Source of the DNA: Actinomycetota bacterium
GTDB taxonomy: Bacteria; Actinomycetota; Actinomycetes; S36-B12; UBA5976
DNA: 64,000 nt
Direction of reading: 5' to 3'
NCBI GenBank assembly: GCA_009698575.1
Contig: WLPX01000001.1
Location: forward strand, 252,924 to 316,923
The translations under genes were made by a program, and so were the position numbers. Shown piece after piece: positions 33,735 through 44,298 of the stretch (position 1 is its first letter; every line of letters begins with the position of its first letter). Below the pieces are notes generated by a model. It was not told the origin of the DNA. It made no database searches and was given only the letters and a program-made list of their open reading frames with translations.

Positions 33735-35014
33735 TTTCGGTCTCCCAATCTGATCTCACCAAGCGCTGCCTTCAGCGCAATATCCGAGCGGTGATGTTCG
33801 CCGTCGAATCTAATTCTCTCAATTTCTGAGTAAACCTCGCTACGTGCATCATTTAGGTCTGCGCCAAGGGCTGTGACACTTAGAACTCTGCCACCATTTA
33901 CCTGTAATTCGCCGTGCTCATTGGTTTTAGTGCCAGCGTGATAAACCATGGTGCCAGACTTAGGTGTTTCGGCAATCCCCGAAATGATCGCTCCAGTGAC
34001 CGGAGAATCTGGATAACCCTGGGCAGCCATGACCACGGTCACCGCAGCTTCGGACTTCCAACTAAGTTCTGGCAAGCTAGCTAGCTCGCCTGTTGCGGCG
34101 GCAAAAAGTAATTCGCTAAGCGAAGACTTCAGGCGCGCTAACACAACTTGCGTTTCTGGATCCCCAAATCGAGCATTGAATTCAATGACACGAACACCGC
34201 GTGAAGTAATTGCAAGACCAGCAAAAAGCAATCCGCTAAATGGAATGCCACGTCGATTCATTTCATCAATAGTTGGTTGCAACACTGTTTTCATAACTTC
34301 AGTTACAAAGTTTTCTGGTGCCCAAGGCAATGGTGAGTAAGCCCCCATGCCCCCAGTGTTAGGTCCAGCATCATTGTTGCCAACGCGCTTGAAGTCTTGC
34401 GCTGGTGTCAAGGCAACGATTGTTTTGCCGTCGCTAACTCCAAATAAACTAACTTCTGGGCCATCGAGGTATTCTTCGATTACAACCGCACCACCATCAC
34501 GACTATCGATGCAAGCAAATGCATGACGTAATGCTTCCGCGCGATCATCTGTTACGACGACGCCTTTTCCTGCAGCCAAACCATCGTCTTTAACTACATA
34601 TGGTGCGCCGTATAAATCAAGGGCAATTGCAACTTTGTCAAGATCTACGCAGTAACTTGCAGCCGCAGTTGGTACGCCAGCGGCAATCATTATTTCTTTT
34701 GCGAATGCTTTACTGCCTTCGAGTGCGGCGGCGGCTTGTGATGGACCAAATACAACGAAATCGGCATTGCGTAGCTCATCAGCTACGCCAGCAACCAGTG
34801 GTGCCTCGGGACCAATCACAACTAAATCAGGATTGTGTTTTTTGGCTAATGCCACAACAGCCAAAGCGTCAGTTGGGTTTACTGGTTCGATTTGTGCGAT
34901 CTGTGCAATTCCCGGATTGCCTGGTGCGCAAATTACCTGAACGTCAGGATCTCGAAGCAGGGTGTGGGTTATGGCGTGCTCTCGTGCACCTTGACCAATA
35001 ACCAGGATTAACAC
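33731..35014 (-). CDS. purD: Phosphoribosylamine-glycine ligase
   Basis: ATP-grasp enzyme of about 427 aa joining glycine to phosphoribosylamine. The start is set at GTG 35014, where the protein begins VLILVIGQGAREHA as in other PurD proteins, with AGGA just upstream; the frame extends to 35041. KDDGLAAGKGVVV is the ATP-grasp loop and EFNARFGDPE holds metal ligands. First gene of purD-purB-purC, starting next to a strong terminator. Confidence 0.94.
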   Translation of the reverse strand: MLILVIGQGAREHAITHTLLRDPDVQVICAPGNPGIAQIAQIEPVNPTDALAVVALAKKHNPDLVVIGPEAPLVAGVADELRNADFVVFGPSQAAAALEGSKAFAKEIMIAAGVPTAAASYCVDLDKVAIALDLYGAPYVVKDDGLAAGKGVVVTDDRAEALRHAFACIDSRDGGAVVIEEYLDGPEVSLFGVSDGKTIVALTPAQDFKRVGNNDAGPNTGGMGAYSPLPWAPENFVTEVMKTVLQPTIDEMNRRGIPFSGLLFAGLAITSRGVRVIEFNARFGDPETQVVLARLKSSLSELLFAAATGELASLPELSWKSEAAVTVVMAAQGYPDSPVTGAIISGIAETPKSGTMVYHAGTKTNEHGELQVNGGRVLSVTALGADLNDARSEVYSEIERIRFDGEHHRSDIALKAALGEIRLGDRN

Positions 35015-35046
35015 TTTCCTAAGCCTATTGCTTATTCGCACAACAA

Positions 35047-35086
35047 AAAAATCCCGAACCTAGATTCGCACTAGGTTCGGGATTTT
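35047..35086. terminator. Strong intrinsic terminator downstream of the aminotransferase
   Basis: AAAATCCCGAACCTAG and CTAGGTTCGGGATTTT form a 16-bp perfect stem with a 7-nt loop, followed by T-rich DNA on the minus strand. It ends the minus-strand unit from the class III aminotransferase and separates it from purD. Confidence 0.93.
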
Positions 35087-35095
35087 GATTAAGTG

Positions 35096-36439
35096 TTACT
35101 TGCCTTCGTAGTACTTTCCTAGGCTGGCAAAGACTTCGTCCAAAATGGCTAGCCCTTCTTTGGCTTCGGTTTCTGTCACGTTGCAAGGTGGAACTACGTG
35201 CAAACGGTTGTAGTTAGTAAATGGCATCAAGCCATGCTTCTTACAAGTTGCAACCAAGTCAGCCATAGCTGGTGAAGTGCCACCGTATGGCGCAATCATT
35301 TCTTTGGTATCGCGGTCCTTGACTAAATCAAGTGCCCAGAAGACACCCTTGCCGCGAGCTTCACCAATGATCTTGTGGCGGTCAGCTAGATCCTTAAGGC
35401 CTGGACCAAGAACGGTTTCGCCAATGTGCTTGGCGTTCTCAACAATCTTTTCTTCCTTCATGACATCGATAGTTGCCACGATTGATGCTGCGGCAAGTGG
35501 ATGACCTGAGTATGTTAAACCACCAGGGAATACTCGATCGTTGAATGTTGCTGCGATGTCATCGCTAATCACAACGCCACCAACTGGTACGTAACCACTG
35601 TTTGAACCTTTAGCAAATACAAACAGGTCCGGTTTTACATCAAAGGCATCGAATGCAAACCATTCACCGGTACGGCCAAAGCCAGCCATAACTTCATCAA
35701 GGATCAACATGATGCCGTTATCGTCACAAAGTTTGCGAACACCTTCGAGGTAACCCGGAGGTGGGATAAGTACGCCCGCAGTTCCAACCACAGTTTCAAT
35801 AATGATTGAACCGATAGTAGCTGCGCCTTCGTACTTGATTACATCTGCAAGATGAGTAAGAGCGCGCTCAGTTTCTTGTTCCTGAGTTTCTGACCAGAAA
35901 CTTGTGCGATATAGATGTGGTCCGAAGAAGTGAACGTGACCAGAAGAATTTTCATTTGGCCAACGACGTGGGTCGCCAGTTGCATTAATAGCTGACCCAG
36001 TATTGCCGTGGTACGAGCGATAGAACGAAAGCACTTTCTGCTTTCCGGTGTGCAGACGTGCCATCCGGATCGCGTTTTCAACTGCATCTGCTCCACCATT
36101 AGTAAAGAAAACTTTGTTCATGTGATCTGGTGCAAGATCAGAAATACGCTTAGCTGCTTCACCACGCATATCATTTGCGTGCTGTGGCGCAATTGTTGTT
36201 AACTTGCCAGCCTGATCCTGAATTGCCTTAACAACTTTTGGATGCTGGTGACCAATATTTACGTTTACTAACTGGCTAGAGAAATCTAAATACCGATTTC
36301 CGTCGTAGTCCCAAACATACGAACCTTCGCCACCTTGAATCAACATTGGGTTTAGGGCACCCTGTGCACTCCAAGAGTGAAAAACGTGGGCACGATCAAG
36401 ATCGTAAACTTCTTTGCCGCGGGCTGAATTAGCTTCCAT
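35096..36439 (-). CDS. Class III PLP aminotransferase (omega-aminotransferase; taurine:pyruvate-like)
   Basis: 447 aa from ATG 36439 (AGGAG 11 bases upstream; the frame extends to 36553). The N-terminal DRAHVFHSWSAQG resembles taurine-pyruvate aminotransferases. PLP Lys lies in FAKGSNSGYVP, and FTNGGADAVENAIRMAR and ILDEVMAGFGRTG are class III signatures. Transfers a terminal amine of an omega-amino acid to a keto acid. Amine donor (taurine, beta-alanine, GABA) not determinable. Confidence 0.85.
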   Translation of the reverse strand: MEANSARGKEVYDLDRAHVFHSWSAQGALNPMLIQGGEGSYVWDYDGNRYLDFSSQLVNVNIGHQHPKVVKAIQDQAGKLTTIAPQHANDMRGEAAKRISDLAPDHMNKVFFTNGGADAVENAIRMARLHTGKQKVLSFYRSYHGNTGSAINATGDPRRWPNENSSGHVHFFGPHLYRTSFWSETQEQETERALTHLADVIKYEGAATIGSIIIETVVGTAGVLIPPPGYLEGVRKLCDDNGIMLILDEVMAGFGRTGEWFAFDAFDVKPDLFVFAKGSNSGYVPVGGVVISDDIAATFNDRVFPGGLTYSGHPLAAASIVATIDVMKEEKIVENAKHIGETVLGPGLKDLADRHKIIGEARGKGVFWALDLVKDRDTKEMIAPYGGTSPAMADLVATCKKHGLMPFTNYNRLHVVPPCNVTETEAKEGLAILDEVFASLGKYYEGK

Positions 36440-36519
36440 GGTTATCGCAACTCCTATTACTGGTCTAGACAATGCTACGCCTGAGGCGAGTGTCATGGTA
36501 ATGCCATTGGCTAAACGGG

Positions 36520-37281
36520 TTAGCGCTGGACATCCAGATTCAGGCTTGGCCAACGGGCTTCTACGATTGGAGCCGTTAAGTCCGAAAGGCGCAGTTTCTG
36601 CTGGCCCGCCGAGTCAAAGTTTTCTGGCGAAAGCCAAGTTTCATATGCATCCTGAGCAACTGGCCAGTCTCGGTCGATGATTGCAAACCAAGCAGTATCT
36701 CGATTATGGCCCTTGACCATAGTTGCCTGGCGGAACAAACCTTCGAAGGACATTCCCAACCGCATTGCAGCATTAATGGATGGCTGATTTAGCGAATTGC
36801 ATTTCCATTCATAACGGCGATAACCCATATCAAACGCATTTTTCATCATTAAATACATGGCTTCGGTGGCAATTGGTTTTTGTTGAATCAGAGGCGAATA
36901 CGTAATCCAACCAACTTCGATTGAGCTAGCGCCTGGATCTACGCGTAAGTAAGAGGCAACACCTACAGCTTTATTGGATTCGCTATCGATGATCGCGTAA
37001 AAGAATGGGTCAGCCTTGTGTTGTGCGCCTTCAACCCAAGTTCGGTACTCGGCTTCACTATTAAATGGTCCCTGTGGCATGTATGTCCAAAGCCGACCAT
37101 CAGTATCAAGTGAGTATGCGGCAAATAAATCAGCAGTGTGCTTTTCTGCATCTAGAACTTCTAAGTAGCAGTACTGCCCAGTTAGTTTGGCCGAATCATC
37201 TGGCAGTGAGGGCGTAGATACTTGGCTTACAGGCAGGCCAATTGGATCGCCAAATTCATTTTTAACCGAACTGATCTTCAT
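36520..37281 (-). CDS. GNAT acetyltransferase, RimJ/RimL-like
   Basis: 253 aa with a GNAT core: a beta strand with GVASYLRVDPGASSIEVGWITYSP, the acetyl-CoA region around QQKPIATEAMYLMM, and YRRYEWKCNSLNQPSINAAMRLGMSFEG typical of N-terminal alanine acetyltransferase relatives. Longer N-terminus than RimJ. Substrate unknown. Located 17 bp from purA and 81 bp before the aminotransferase, on the same strand. Confidence 0.8.
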   Translation of the reverse strand: MKISSVKNEFGDPIGLPVSQVSTPSLPDDSAKLTGQYCYLEVLDAEKHTADLFAAYSLDTDGRLWTYMPQGPFNSEAEYRTWVEGAQHKADPFFYAIIDSESNKAVGVASYLRVDPGASSIEVGWITYSPLIQQKPIATEAMYLMMKNAFDMGYRRYEWKCNSLNQPSINAAMRLGMSFEGLFRQATMVKGHNRDTAWFAIIDRDWPVAQDAYETWLSPENFDSAGQQKLRLSDLTAPIVEARWPSLNLDVQR

Positions 37282-37298
37282 GGCAGAAATATTCTCTA

Positions 37299-38649
<1,351 letters not shown>

Positions 38650-38650
<1 letters not shown>

Positions 38651-39066
38651 TACTCGGCTAGTGCTTGAGTGGCCGCCGGGTCACAATCAGTTAGAAACTG
38701 GGCGCAGCGAGTGGCTTCGGCAGTTTCACCAATTACTTTGGCACTGCGCGCTAAGGCGTTTAGGCAGCGCAGGAATCCTTGATTTGGTTCATGGCTCCAA
38801 GGAACTGGTCCAAATCCCTTCCAGCCATTTTTGCGAAGTGAATCAAGTCCGCGGTGATAGCCAACGCGGGCAAAGGCATAGGACTCGATAACTCTTTTTT
38901 CGCCCCAAGCTTGGTCGGCAAGAATTGCCCAAGCCAAACTGCTGTCAGGAAAATCTGCAGCAACTTTTTCTGGAGTTGCTCCGACGCCTAAGGCATCAGT
39001 TGTCCGATTATCAACCGGCAACAAAGTCGGTGGTGGACCATCTAGTAGATCTTGGCCAATTGTCAT
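38650..39066 (-). CDS. DUF3151 protein
   Basis: 138-aa soluble helical protein. LPVDNRTTDALGVGATPEKVAADFPDSSLAWAILADQAW, then YAFARVGYHRGLDSLRKNGWKG, are the DUF3151 signature segments (short stretches conserved in actinobacteria). Function unknown; always near fba in this phylum. ATG shares one base with the fba stop (TAATG). Confidence 0.88.
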
Positions 39067-40088
39067 TAGATCTTGGTTCCAGTTGATCGCAGATCTTCGC
39101 AGGCTTTCGCAACGCGGGCAGCCATACCAGCTTCGGCCGCTTTGCCAAAAGCACGTGGATCGTAAATCTTCTTGTTTCCAACTTCGCCGTCAATTTTCAA
39201 AATACCGTCATAGTTTTTGAAAACGTGATCTGCAACTGGCCGCGTAAATGCGTACTGGGTATCGGTGTCGATGTTCATTTTGATCACACCGTAATCCAGA
39301 GATTCGCGAATTTCTGAAAGTAAGGAACCGGAGCCGCCGTGGAATACCAAGTCAAGTGGCTTGTCTTTGGTGTTGTGCTTTGCCTGAACCGCGTCCTGAA
39401 GTTCCTTCAAGATGCCCGGGGTAAGTACTACATTGCCTGGCTTGTAAACACCATGCACGTTTCCAAAAGTTGCTGCCACTAAGTAGCGCCCACGTTCGCC
39501 AAGGCCTAAGCGATCAGCCATGGCTAATGCATCTTCTGGTGTTGAGAATAACTTGGCATCATGTGATGCTTCAACGCCATCTTCTTCGCCGCCAACAACA
39601 CCAATTTCGATCTCCAAAATTGTTTGAGCTGCTGCGCACTTGTCCAACATCTCGTCAGCGACAGCTAAGTTTTCTTTCATTGAAACTGCCGAACCATCCC
39701 ACATGTGAGACTGAAATAGTGGGCCTTGGCCATTGTTGACTCGGTCTGCTGAAATTTGCACTAATGGACGCATGAAGCCGTCAAGTTTTTCCGCTGGGCA
39801 ATGATCGGTATGTAGCGCAATGTTTACGCCGTAACCTTTTGCAACTGCATGGGCAAATTCAGCAAGAGCAACTGCGCCGATAACCATATCTTTAACGCCT
39901 TGACCGGATGCAAATTCCGCGCCGCCCCAAGAAACTTGAACGATGCCATCACTTTCAGCTTCAGCAAAGCCACGGATCGCAGCAACAATGGTTTGCGAAG
40001 ATGTGCAGTTAATAGCGGGGTAAGCGAATGCGCCAGCCTTGGCGCGATCAAGCATTTCGTTGTAAATCTCTGGACTAGCAATAGGCAT
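39066..40088 (-). CDS. fba: Fructose-bisphosphate aldolase, class II
   Basis: 340 aa from ATG 40088 (AGGAG eight bases upstream; the frame extends to 40142). Zinc ligands include His in HTDHCPAEK and His in FHGGSGS; the active-site Asp is in LHTDH. Cleaves FBP to DHAP and G3P in glycolysis and the reverse in gluconeogenesis. Single long class IIA form as in mycobacteria. gpmA is in the same window. Confidence 0.96.
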   Translation of the reverse strand: MPIASPEIYNEMLDRAKAGAFAYPAINCTSSQTIVAAIRGFAEAESDGIVQVSWGGAEFASGQGVKDMVIGAVALAEFAHAVAKGYGVNIALHTDHCPAEKLDGFMRPLVQISADRVNNGQGPLFQSHMWDGSAVSMKENLAVADEMLDKCAAAQTILEIEIGVVGGEEDGVEASHDAKLFSTPEDALAMADRLGLGERGRYLVAATFGNVHGVYKPGNVVLTPGILKELQDAVQAKHNTKDKPLDLVFHGGSGSLLSEIRESLDYGVIKMNIDTDTQYAFTRPVADHVFKNYDGILKIDGEVGNKKIYDPRAFGKAAEAGMAARVAKACEDLRSTGTKI

Positions 40089-40170
40089 TTGGCATACTCC
40101 TGGAATCAATAATTCTGTGGGTTTGGGCTTACCGCTGCCCACGTTCTTATTGTGTCACGGGTACAGTCAT

Positions 40171-40830
40171 ATGGTGATTGCAACTACCCCATTCGAATTC
40201 GCAACATCCATTCAAGCTGCGGGACTACTTGACCCTGAGGGCTTACTTAAAGGATTCGGCAGTTTAGCGCTTGTTGTTGCCTGTGGGATTTTGTTGATTG
40301 AATGCGCACTGCTTATTGGGCTGGTGCTCCCAGGCGATTCACTTCTCTTTATCGTCGGAATTCTGCTCGCCACTGGATTCATATCCACACCGGTTTGGAT
40401 TGCAATTGTCGCAATGTCCTTAGCCGCCGTTTTGGGCAACTTGCTTGGATATTGGACTGGCGCAAAACTAGGACCAAAGCTATTTAGTAAAGCTGACTCT
40501 CGATTTTTCAAACAGGAGTATGTAGTTATAACTCAAAACTTTTTTGAAAAGCACGGACCACGTGCAATCGTCTTGGCCAGATTTGTTCCTGTTGTTAGAC
40601 CTGTGATTACCAGCATGGCTGGTGTGGCCCGAATGAACTTCCGCGTTTACGCAATCTACAGCACCATCGGTGGAATTCTTTGGGTTCTAACTCTCACTTT
40701 GGCTGGATACTTTTTCGGCGGAATTCAGTTTGTTGCAGACAATATCGAACTTGTCACACTTGGAATTGTTGCTCTTAGTTTGGTCCCAGTAATTATTGAA
40801 GTCTTAAAGCAACGCAGAAATAAGTCTTAA
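40171..40830 (+). CDS. DedA-family membrane protein
   Basis: 219 aa from ATG 40171; the frame is open to 40117. About five helices, with the DedA hallmarks GLVLPGDSLLFIVG and FFEKHGPRAIVLARFVPVVRP (the conserved F-x-R-x-x-P-x-x-R region). DedA proteins flip lipid carriers or support membrane homeostasis. Divergent from fba, convergent with pyrE, monocistronic. Confidence 0.9.
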   Translation: MVIATTPFEFATSIQAAGLLDPEGLLKGFGSLALVVACGILLIECALLIGLVLPGDSLLFIVGILLATGFISTPVWIAIVAMSLAAVLGNLLGYWTGAKLGPKLFSKADSRFFKQEYVVITQNFFEKHGPRAIVLARFVPVVRPVITSMAGVARMNFRVYAIYSTIGGILWVLTLTLAGYFFGGIQFVADNIELVTLGIVALSLVPVIIEVLKQRRNKS

Positions 40831-40853
40831 CTTAAAACTTTCGCTTCAGTCTT

Positions 40854-41387
40854 TTAAAGACCTAAATCTGGCAAGTTGTACGCATAAAGGTACTTAAGTC
40901 CGGCAGCTTCTACTGCAGGAGCTGCGGCCCGTTCCACAATAACGGCGACTGCAACAACTTCTGCGCCAGCTTCACGCAATGCTTCAACTGCAGTCATAAC
41001 TGAACCGCCTGTGGTACTGGTATCTTCGACAGCAAGTACTCGCTTGCCCTTCACATCTGGTCCTTCGATGCGACGCTGCAGTCCATGAGCCTTTTCAGCT
41101 TTGCGAACTACGAAGGCATCGAGTTTTCGTCCTTGCGCAGCAGCAGCATGCAACATCGCAGTAGCAACGGGATCGGCACCTAGCGTGAGTCCGCCAACTG
41201 CATCGAAATCTAAATCTTTCGTTAGTTCCAGCATCACTCGACCAATGATTGGCGCAGCTTCGGCGTCAAGAGTTACGCGACGCAAGTCAACGTAGTAATC
41301 AGCTTCTTTGCCACTGGAAAGAATCACCTTTCCATGGACTACTGCTTTATCAATAATTTGCTGACGAAGTGCTTCGCGATCTGACAT
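40854..41387 (-). CDS. pyrE: Orotate phosphoribosyltransferase
   Basis: 177 aa. Joins orotate to PRPP in pyrimidine synthesis. PRPP-binding loop VLAVEDTSTTGGSV at about 115-128, FVVRKAEKAHG as the flexible catalytic loop, and a YYVDLRRVTLD start. Standalone gene convergent with DedA. Confidence 0.95.
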   Translation of the reverse strand: MSDREALRQQIIDKAVVHGKVILSSGKEADYYVDLRRVTLDAEAAPIIGRVMLELTKDLDFDAVGGLTLGADPVATAMLHAAAAQGRKLDAFVVRKAEKAHGLQRRIEGPDVKGKRVLAVEDTSTTGGSVMTAVEALREAGAEVVAVAVIVERAAAPAVEAAGLKYLYAYNLPDLGL

Positions 41388-41453
41388 GTGCCTAGCCTAA
41401 TTCGCGCGAGCCGCGTACGAATAGGGAACCCACTAATCTGACATGATTAACGC

Positions 41454-42236
41454 GTGAGCATTCTGTTACTTCGGCTATTGCTTACCCCTTCACTCGTTGT
41501 CCTAGTTTCTTACATTCAAAAACGCTGGGGGCATGCGATAGGAGGCAGAGTAATTGGACTTCCACTATCCACGGCACCGTTTTTGGTACTGGTTTATCTG
41601 ATGGACGGCGCAAGTGAAACTGAAAAAGCAGCGCACGGAGTAGTCGCTGGGCAAATTGCAGTTGTTTCCTACTGCTACATCTTCACCTTCATCAACTGGC
41701 GTAAGGCCTGGCCATTTGCACTAGTGTCCGGCTGGCTAGTTGCAGGACTCGCGGATTTCACATTGATTCAACTTTCTAACACTTGGTTAGTCGGCGGAAT
41801 AGTTGTTTTCGTTTCTGCCATGGCAATCAAATTCTGGCCAGGGCCGTTAACAGACGATCAATCAATTCGTATTCCGCAATGGTGGGAAACTCCGATGAAG
41901 GCAGCTGTCGCAGGAACTTTAGTTGCGACTTTGACTGGAGTTAAGGACATCATTGGTGTCCAAGCTGCCGGCGTCTTGGCGTCGATGCCAGTTATCTTGT
42001 CAGTGCTAGCGCCAACGACATCTCGCAGTTACGGACCTTCGGCTGTATCTGATCTCTTACACGGCACGACTAAATCACTTGGTGGCTCCGTTATGTTTTC
42101 AACGGTTGTGGCTGCAACGATCACAGTCCTGCCAGCACCAGTTGCATTCACACTTGGGCTAGCAGGACTGATCACAACAGATCTTGTCTTGACTTGGTCA
42201 AGACGTAATCCAGATAGTGAAGTTTCGGTTCTTTAA
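41454..42236 (+). CDS. Unrecognised polytopic membrane protein, possibly duplicated GlpM-like
   Basis: 260 aa, about eight helices, GTG start. The first half has GGRVIGLPLSTAPFLVLVYL, then GVVAGQIAVVSYCYIF; the second has AAGVLASMPVILSVLAP, then GTTKSLGGSVMFST. The halves look like repeats of one four-helix unit, and each recalls GlpM of E. coli (GL-x-PLFPTFALI, FSMWSIIPYFVYL). No residues identify a substrate. Low confidence for family, high for being a gene. Ends at the terminator it shares with csp. Confidence 0.7.
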   Translation: MSILLLRLLLTPSLVVLVSYIQKRWGHAIGGRVIGLPLSTAPFLVLVYLMDGASETEKAAHGVVAGQIAVVSYCYIFTFINWRKAWPFALVSGWLVAGLADFTLIQLSNTWLVGGIVVFVSAMAIKFWPGPLTDDQSIRIPQWWETPMKAAVAGTLVATLTGVKDIIGVQAAGVLASMPVILSVLAPTTSRSYGPSAVSDLLHGTTKSLGGSVMFSTVVAATITVLPAPVAFTLGLAGLITTDLVLTWSRRNPDSEVSVL

Positions 42237-42240
42237 TAAC

Positions 42241-42271
42241 AAAAGGACCCGAGAAAATCTCGAGTCCTTTT
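42241..42271. terminator. Bidirectional terminator between the membrane protein and csp
   Basis: AAAAGGAC and GTCCTTTT, plus inner CGAGA and TCTCG with one C/A mismatch, enclose a short A-rich loop. T-runs on both strands fit a bidirectional terminator. Confidence 0.85.
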
Positions 42272-42287
42272 GTATAAAGTGTTGGTC

Positions 42288-42488
42288 TTAAACCGGGCGA
42301 ACGTGCTCTGCCTGAGGACCCTTTGGGCCTTCTCCGATTTCGAACTCAACTCGCTGATCCTGTTCCAGGGTCTTGAATCCATCAACCTCAATAGCTGAGT
42401 AATGAAGGAATACATCGCGATCAGTGCCATCAACTTCTACGAAGCCATAGCCCTTTTCCTGGTTGAACCACTTGACTGTGCCTAACAT
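42288..42488 (-). CDS. Cold-shock protein (CspA-type)
   Basis: 66 aa from ATG 42488, the normal start (MLGTVKWFN) and length; the open frame runs to 42569 but has no match to the family. RNA-binding RNP1 KGYGFV and RNP2 DVFLHYSAI are intact. Single-stranded nucleic-acid chaperone. About 240 bp of 5' flank, including an 18-nt repeat, separates it from moaD. The order thrC-moaD-csp resembles that in Streptomyces as I recall. Confidence 0.94.
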   Translation of the reverse strand: MLGTVKWFNQEKGYGFVEVDGTDRDVFLHYSAIEVDGFKTLEQDQRVEFEIGEGPKGPQAEHVRPV

Positions 42489-42527
42489 GGCATCTCTTTT
42501 CTTAATGGGTCGAAGCGACGTTTGCCA

Positions 42528-42606
42528 CTTCGGGTCTTGCTCCCTGCCCACCAAGGTGAGAGTTCGCATCGTGCTCGCGAATCTTTGTCTTCGAGTCTTG
42601 CTCTCT
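42528..42606 (-). repeat. 18-nt imperfect direct repeat in the csp 5' region
   Basis: Copies at 42528-42545 and 42589-42606 read CTTCGGGTCTTGCTCCCT and CTTCGAGTCTTGCTCTCT, 16 of 18 identical, offset 61 nt. They lie in the likely csp untranslated leader, where cold-shock mRNAs often carry structured elements. Role unknown. Confidence 0.6.
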
Positions 42607-42732
42607 AACGAAATGCTTGCCTTTGACCAAAACTAACCCTACGGCACATAAGCACAAGGTATTCGCCACATTCACTAAAAACGCTGTCTTCAATCAGTTT
42701 TTAATGGATTAATCGGCCCAATTAGTGGTTAA

Positions 42733-43017
42733 TTAACCACCAGCAACTGCAGGAACTATCGAAACAGTCACGCCAGCTGGAGTTGGTGTTGAAAGGCCAT
42801 CTAGGAATCGAACGTCATCATCATTGACATATACATTCACAAAGCGTCGTAATTCTCCAGTGTCGGAGATTACTCGCTGCAAAATTCCAGGTGCCATAGC
42901 TTCCAGGGCATCAAGTACACCCTGCAGAGTTTCTGGGTTTGGTTCTAGTTCAACTGTTGATTGATCGGACACATATGCCCGCAAAATTGTTGGGACTCGG
43001 ACAGTTACGCTCATCAT
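42733..43017 (-). CDS. MoaD/ThiS-family sulfur-carrier protein
   Basis: 94-aa ubiquitin-like protein ending in Gly-Gly (PAVAGG), the residue pair that is adenylated and thiocarboxylated. VNVYVNDDDVRFLDGLST and VSIVPAVAGG are typical of MoaD/CysO relatives. Coupled to thrC by ATGA overlap, so the carrier is translated with a PLP enzyme, not with molybdopterin genes. A role like CysO (sulfur donor to a PLP synthase) is inference. Confidence 0.85.
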   Translation of the reverse strand: MMSVTVRVPTILRAYVSDQSTVELEPNPETLQGVLDALEAMAPGILQRVISDTGELRRFVNVYVNDDDVRFLDGLSTPTPAGVTVSIVPAVAGG

Positions 43018-44282
43018 GCACCTTCGATAACTCTTGCAACGGATTCAACATTTGGAGTAATGGTTGCAGTGAAACCATTACCAGTGGATACCGCGTCAAG
43101 GGTTTTAAGCCCTTCACCAGTATTTACAATCACAGTTTCTGCAGTTGGATCTAGCAGCCCTTGTGCCAATAACTTTCGTGTCACGGCAACGGTTACGCCG
43201 CCAGATGTCTCGCCAAATATTCCTTCGCACTCAGCCAACAATCGGATGCCTTCCACAACTTCTTCGTCAGTGACATCGCCAACTGCGCCATTTGTGCGAC
43301 GCACTGCATCTAGTGCATACGGACCATCAGCTGGGTTTCCGATTGCAAGTGATTTGGCAATGGTGTCGGGTTTAACTGGACGCACTACTTCGCTGCCATC
43401 AGCCCAAGCAGTTGATACTGGATTGCATCCAGTTGCTTGTGCGCCGAATACGCGCCATTGTCGATCCGGAACTAAACCAAGTTCTACAAATTCGCGCCAG
43501 CCTTTGTCGACTTTAGTTAACAGCGCGCCGGAAGCCACTGGAATCACAACTTGGTCAGGAAGTCTCCAGCCGAGTTGCTCGGCAATTTCGTAACCAACCG
43601 TTTTAGAACCTTCGGCATAGTAAGGCCGCAAGTTAACGTTTACGAATCCCCAGTTAGCAGAAACTTCTTCGCCAATTAATTCCCCGCAAAGGCGATTCAC
43701 GTCATCGTAGTTTCCTTCGATGCCAATCACGTGACCGTTGTAAGCAGCGGTTGCTTGAATTTTGTTTTGCTCCAAATTCGATGGAACTAAGACAACTGAT
43801 TTTTGTCCAGCACGTGCGGCAGCAGCTGCAACCGCGTGTGCCAAGTTCCCAGTTGAAGCACATGCCAAAGTGTCAAAGCCAAGTTGAATGCCGGCGCTTT
43901 GTGCCACAGCAACAACGCGATCTTTGAATGAGTGCGTTGGGTTTCCGCTGTCGTCTTTAACCCAAAGCGTGCCGGTGATGCCAAGTGCTTTTGCCAAATT
44001 GTCAGCGCGATGAAGGCGAGTCATGCCAGGCGCTAAGTTACGAGACTCGGCGATGTTCGCTGGAACTGGCAAAAGCGCCGCATAACGCCACAAAGAGAAC
44101 GGACCCGATTGGATCTGTTCTCTTGTTACGGTGCCGAAGTCATATGCCACTTCAAGTGGGCCAAAACATTCCCAACAGGAATAGTCGGCGCCAAGTTTTG
44201 CATGCGCGCCACAAGCACGACAGACCAAGTGAGTTGCCGCACCAAATGGTGCAGTATCGATTTTTTCTAGTGTTACAGACAT
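43014..44282 (-). CDS. thrC: Threonine synthase (PLP), zinc-ribbon type, riboswitch-controlled
   Basis: 422 aa. N-terminal zinc ribbon (CRACG at about 21-25 and CWEC at about 36-39), then a fold type II PLP domain: PLP-Lys in THSFKDR, ASTGNLAHAVAA phosphate loop, and GGVTVAVT. Converts O-phosphohomoserine to threonine. Preceded by a SAM riboswitch and followed by an overlapping MoaD-like gene, neither expected of a plain threonine gene. Alternative use in sulfur assimilation is possible (see findings). The SD AAAGG lies just after the riboswitch P1 helix. Confidence 0.85.
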   Translation of the reverse strand: MSVTLEKIDTAPFGAATHLVCRACGAHAKLGADYSCWECFGPLEVAYDFGTVTREQIQSGPFSLWRYAALLPVPANIAESRNLAPGMTRLHRADNLAKALGITGTLWVKDDSGNPTHSFKDRVVAVAQSAGIQLGFDTLACASTGNLAHAVAAAAARAGQKSVVLVPSNLEQNKIQATAAYNGHVIGIEGNYDDVNRLCGELIGEEVSANWGFVNVNLRPYYAEGSKTVGYEIAEQLGWRLPDQVVIPVASGALLTKVDKGWREFVELGLVPDRQWRVFGAQATGCNPVSTAWADGSEVVRPVKPDTIAKSLAIGNPADGPYALDAVRRTNGAVGDVTDEEVVEGIRLLAECEGIFGETSGGVTVAVTRKLLAQGLLDPTAETVIVNTGEGLKTLDAVSTGNGFTATITPNVESVARVIEGA

Positions 44283-44298
44283 TGAGCTGGAAGCCTTT

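Noticed and set aside
42502-42693. 63-codon minus-strand frame upstream of csp with a hydrophobic start
   Set aside because: Initial helix looks tempting, but it has no SD, overlaps the csp leader repeats, and ends in non-protein-like sequence; more likely csp 5' UTR.
42961-43593. 210-codon plus-strand frame opposite thrC
   Set aside because: Ser/Thr-rich product with no recognisable domain, fully antisense to threonine synthase.
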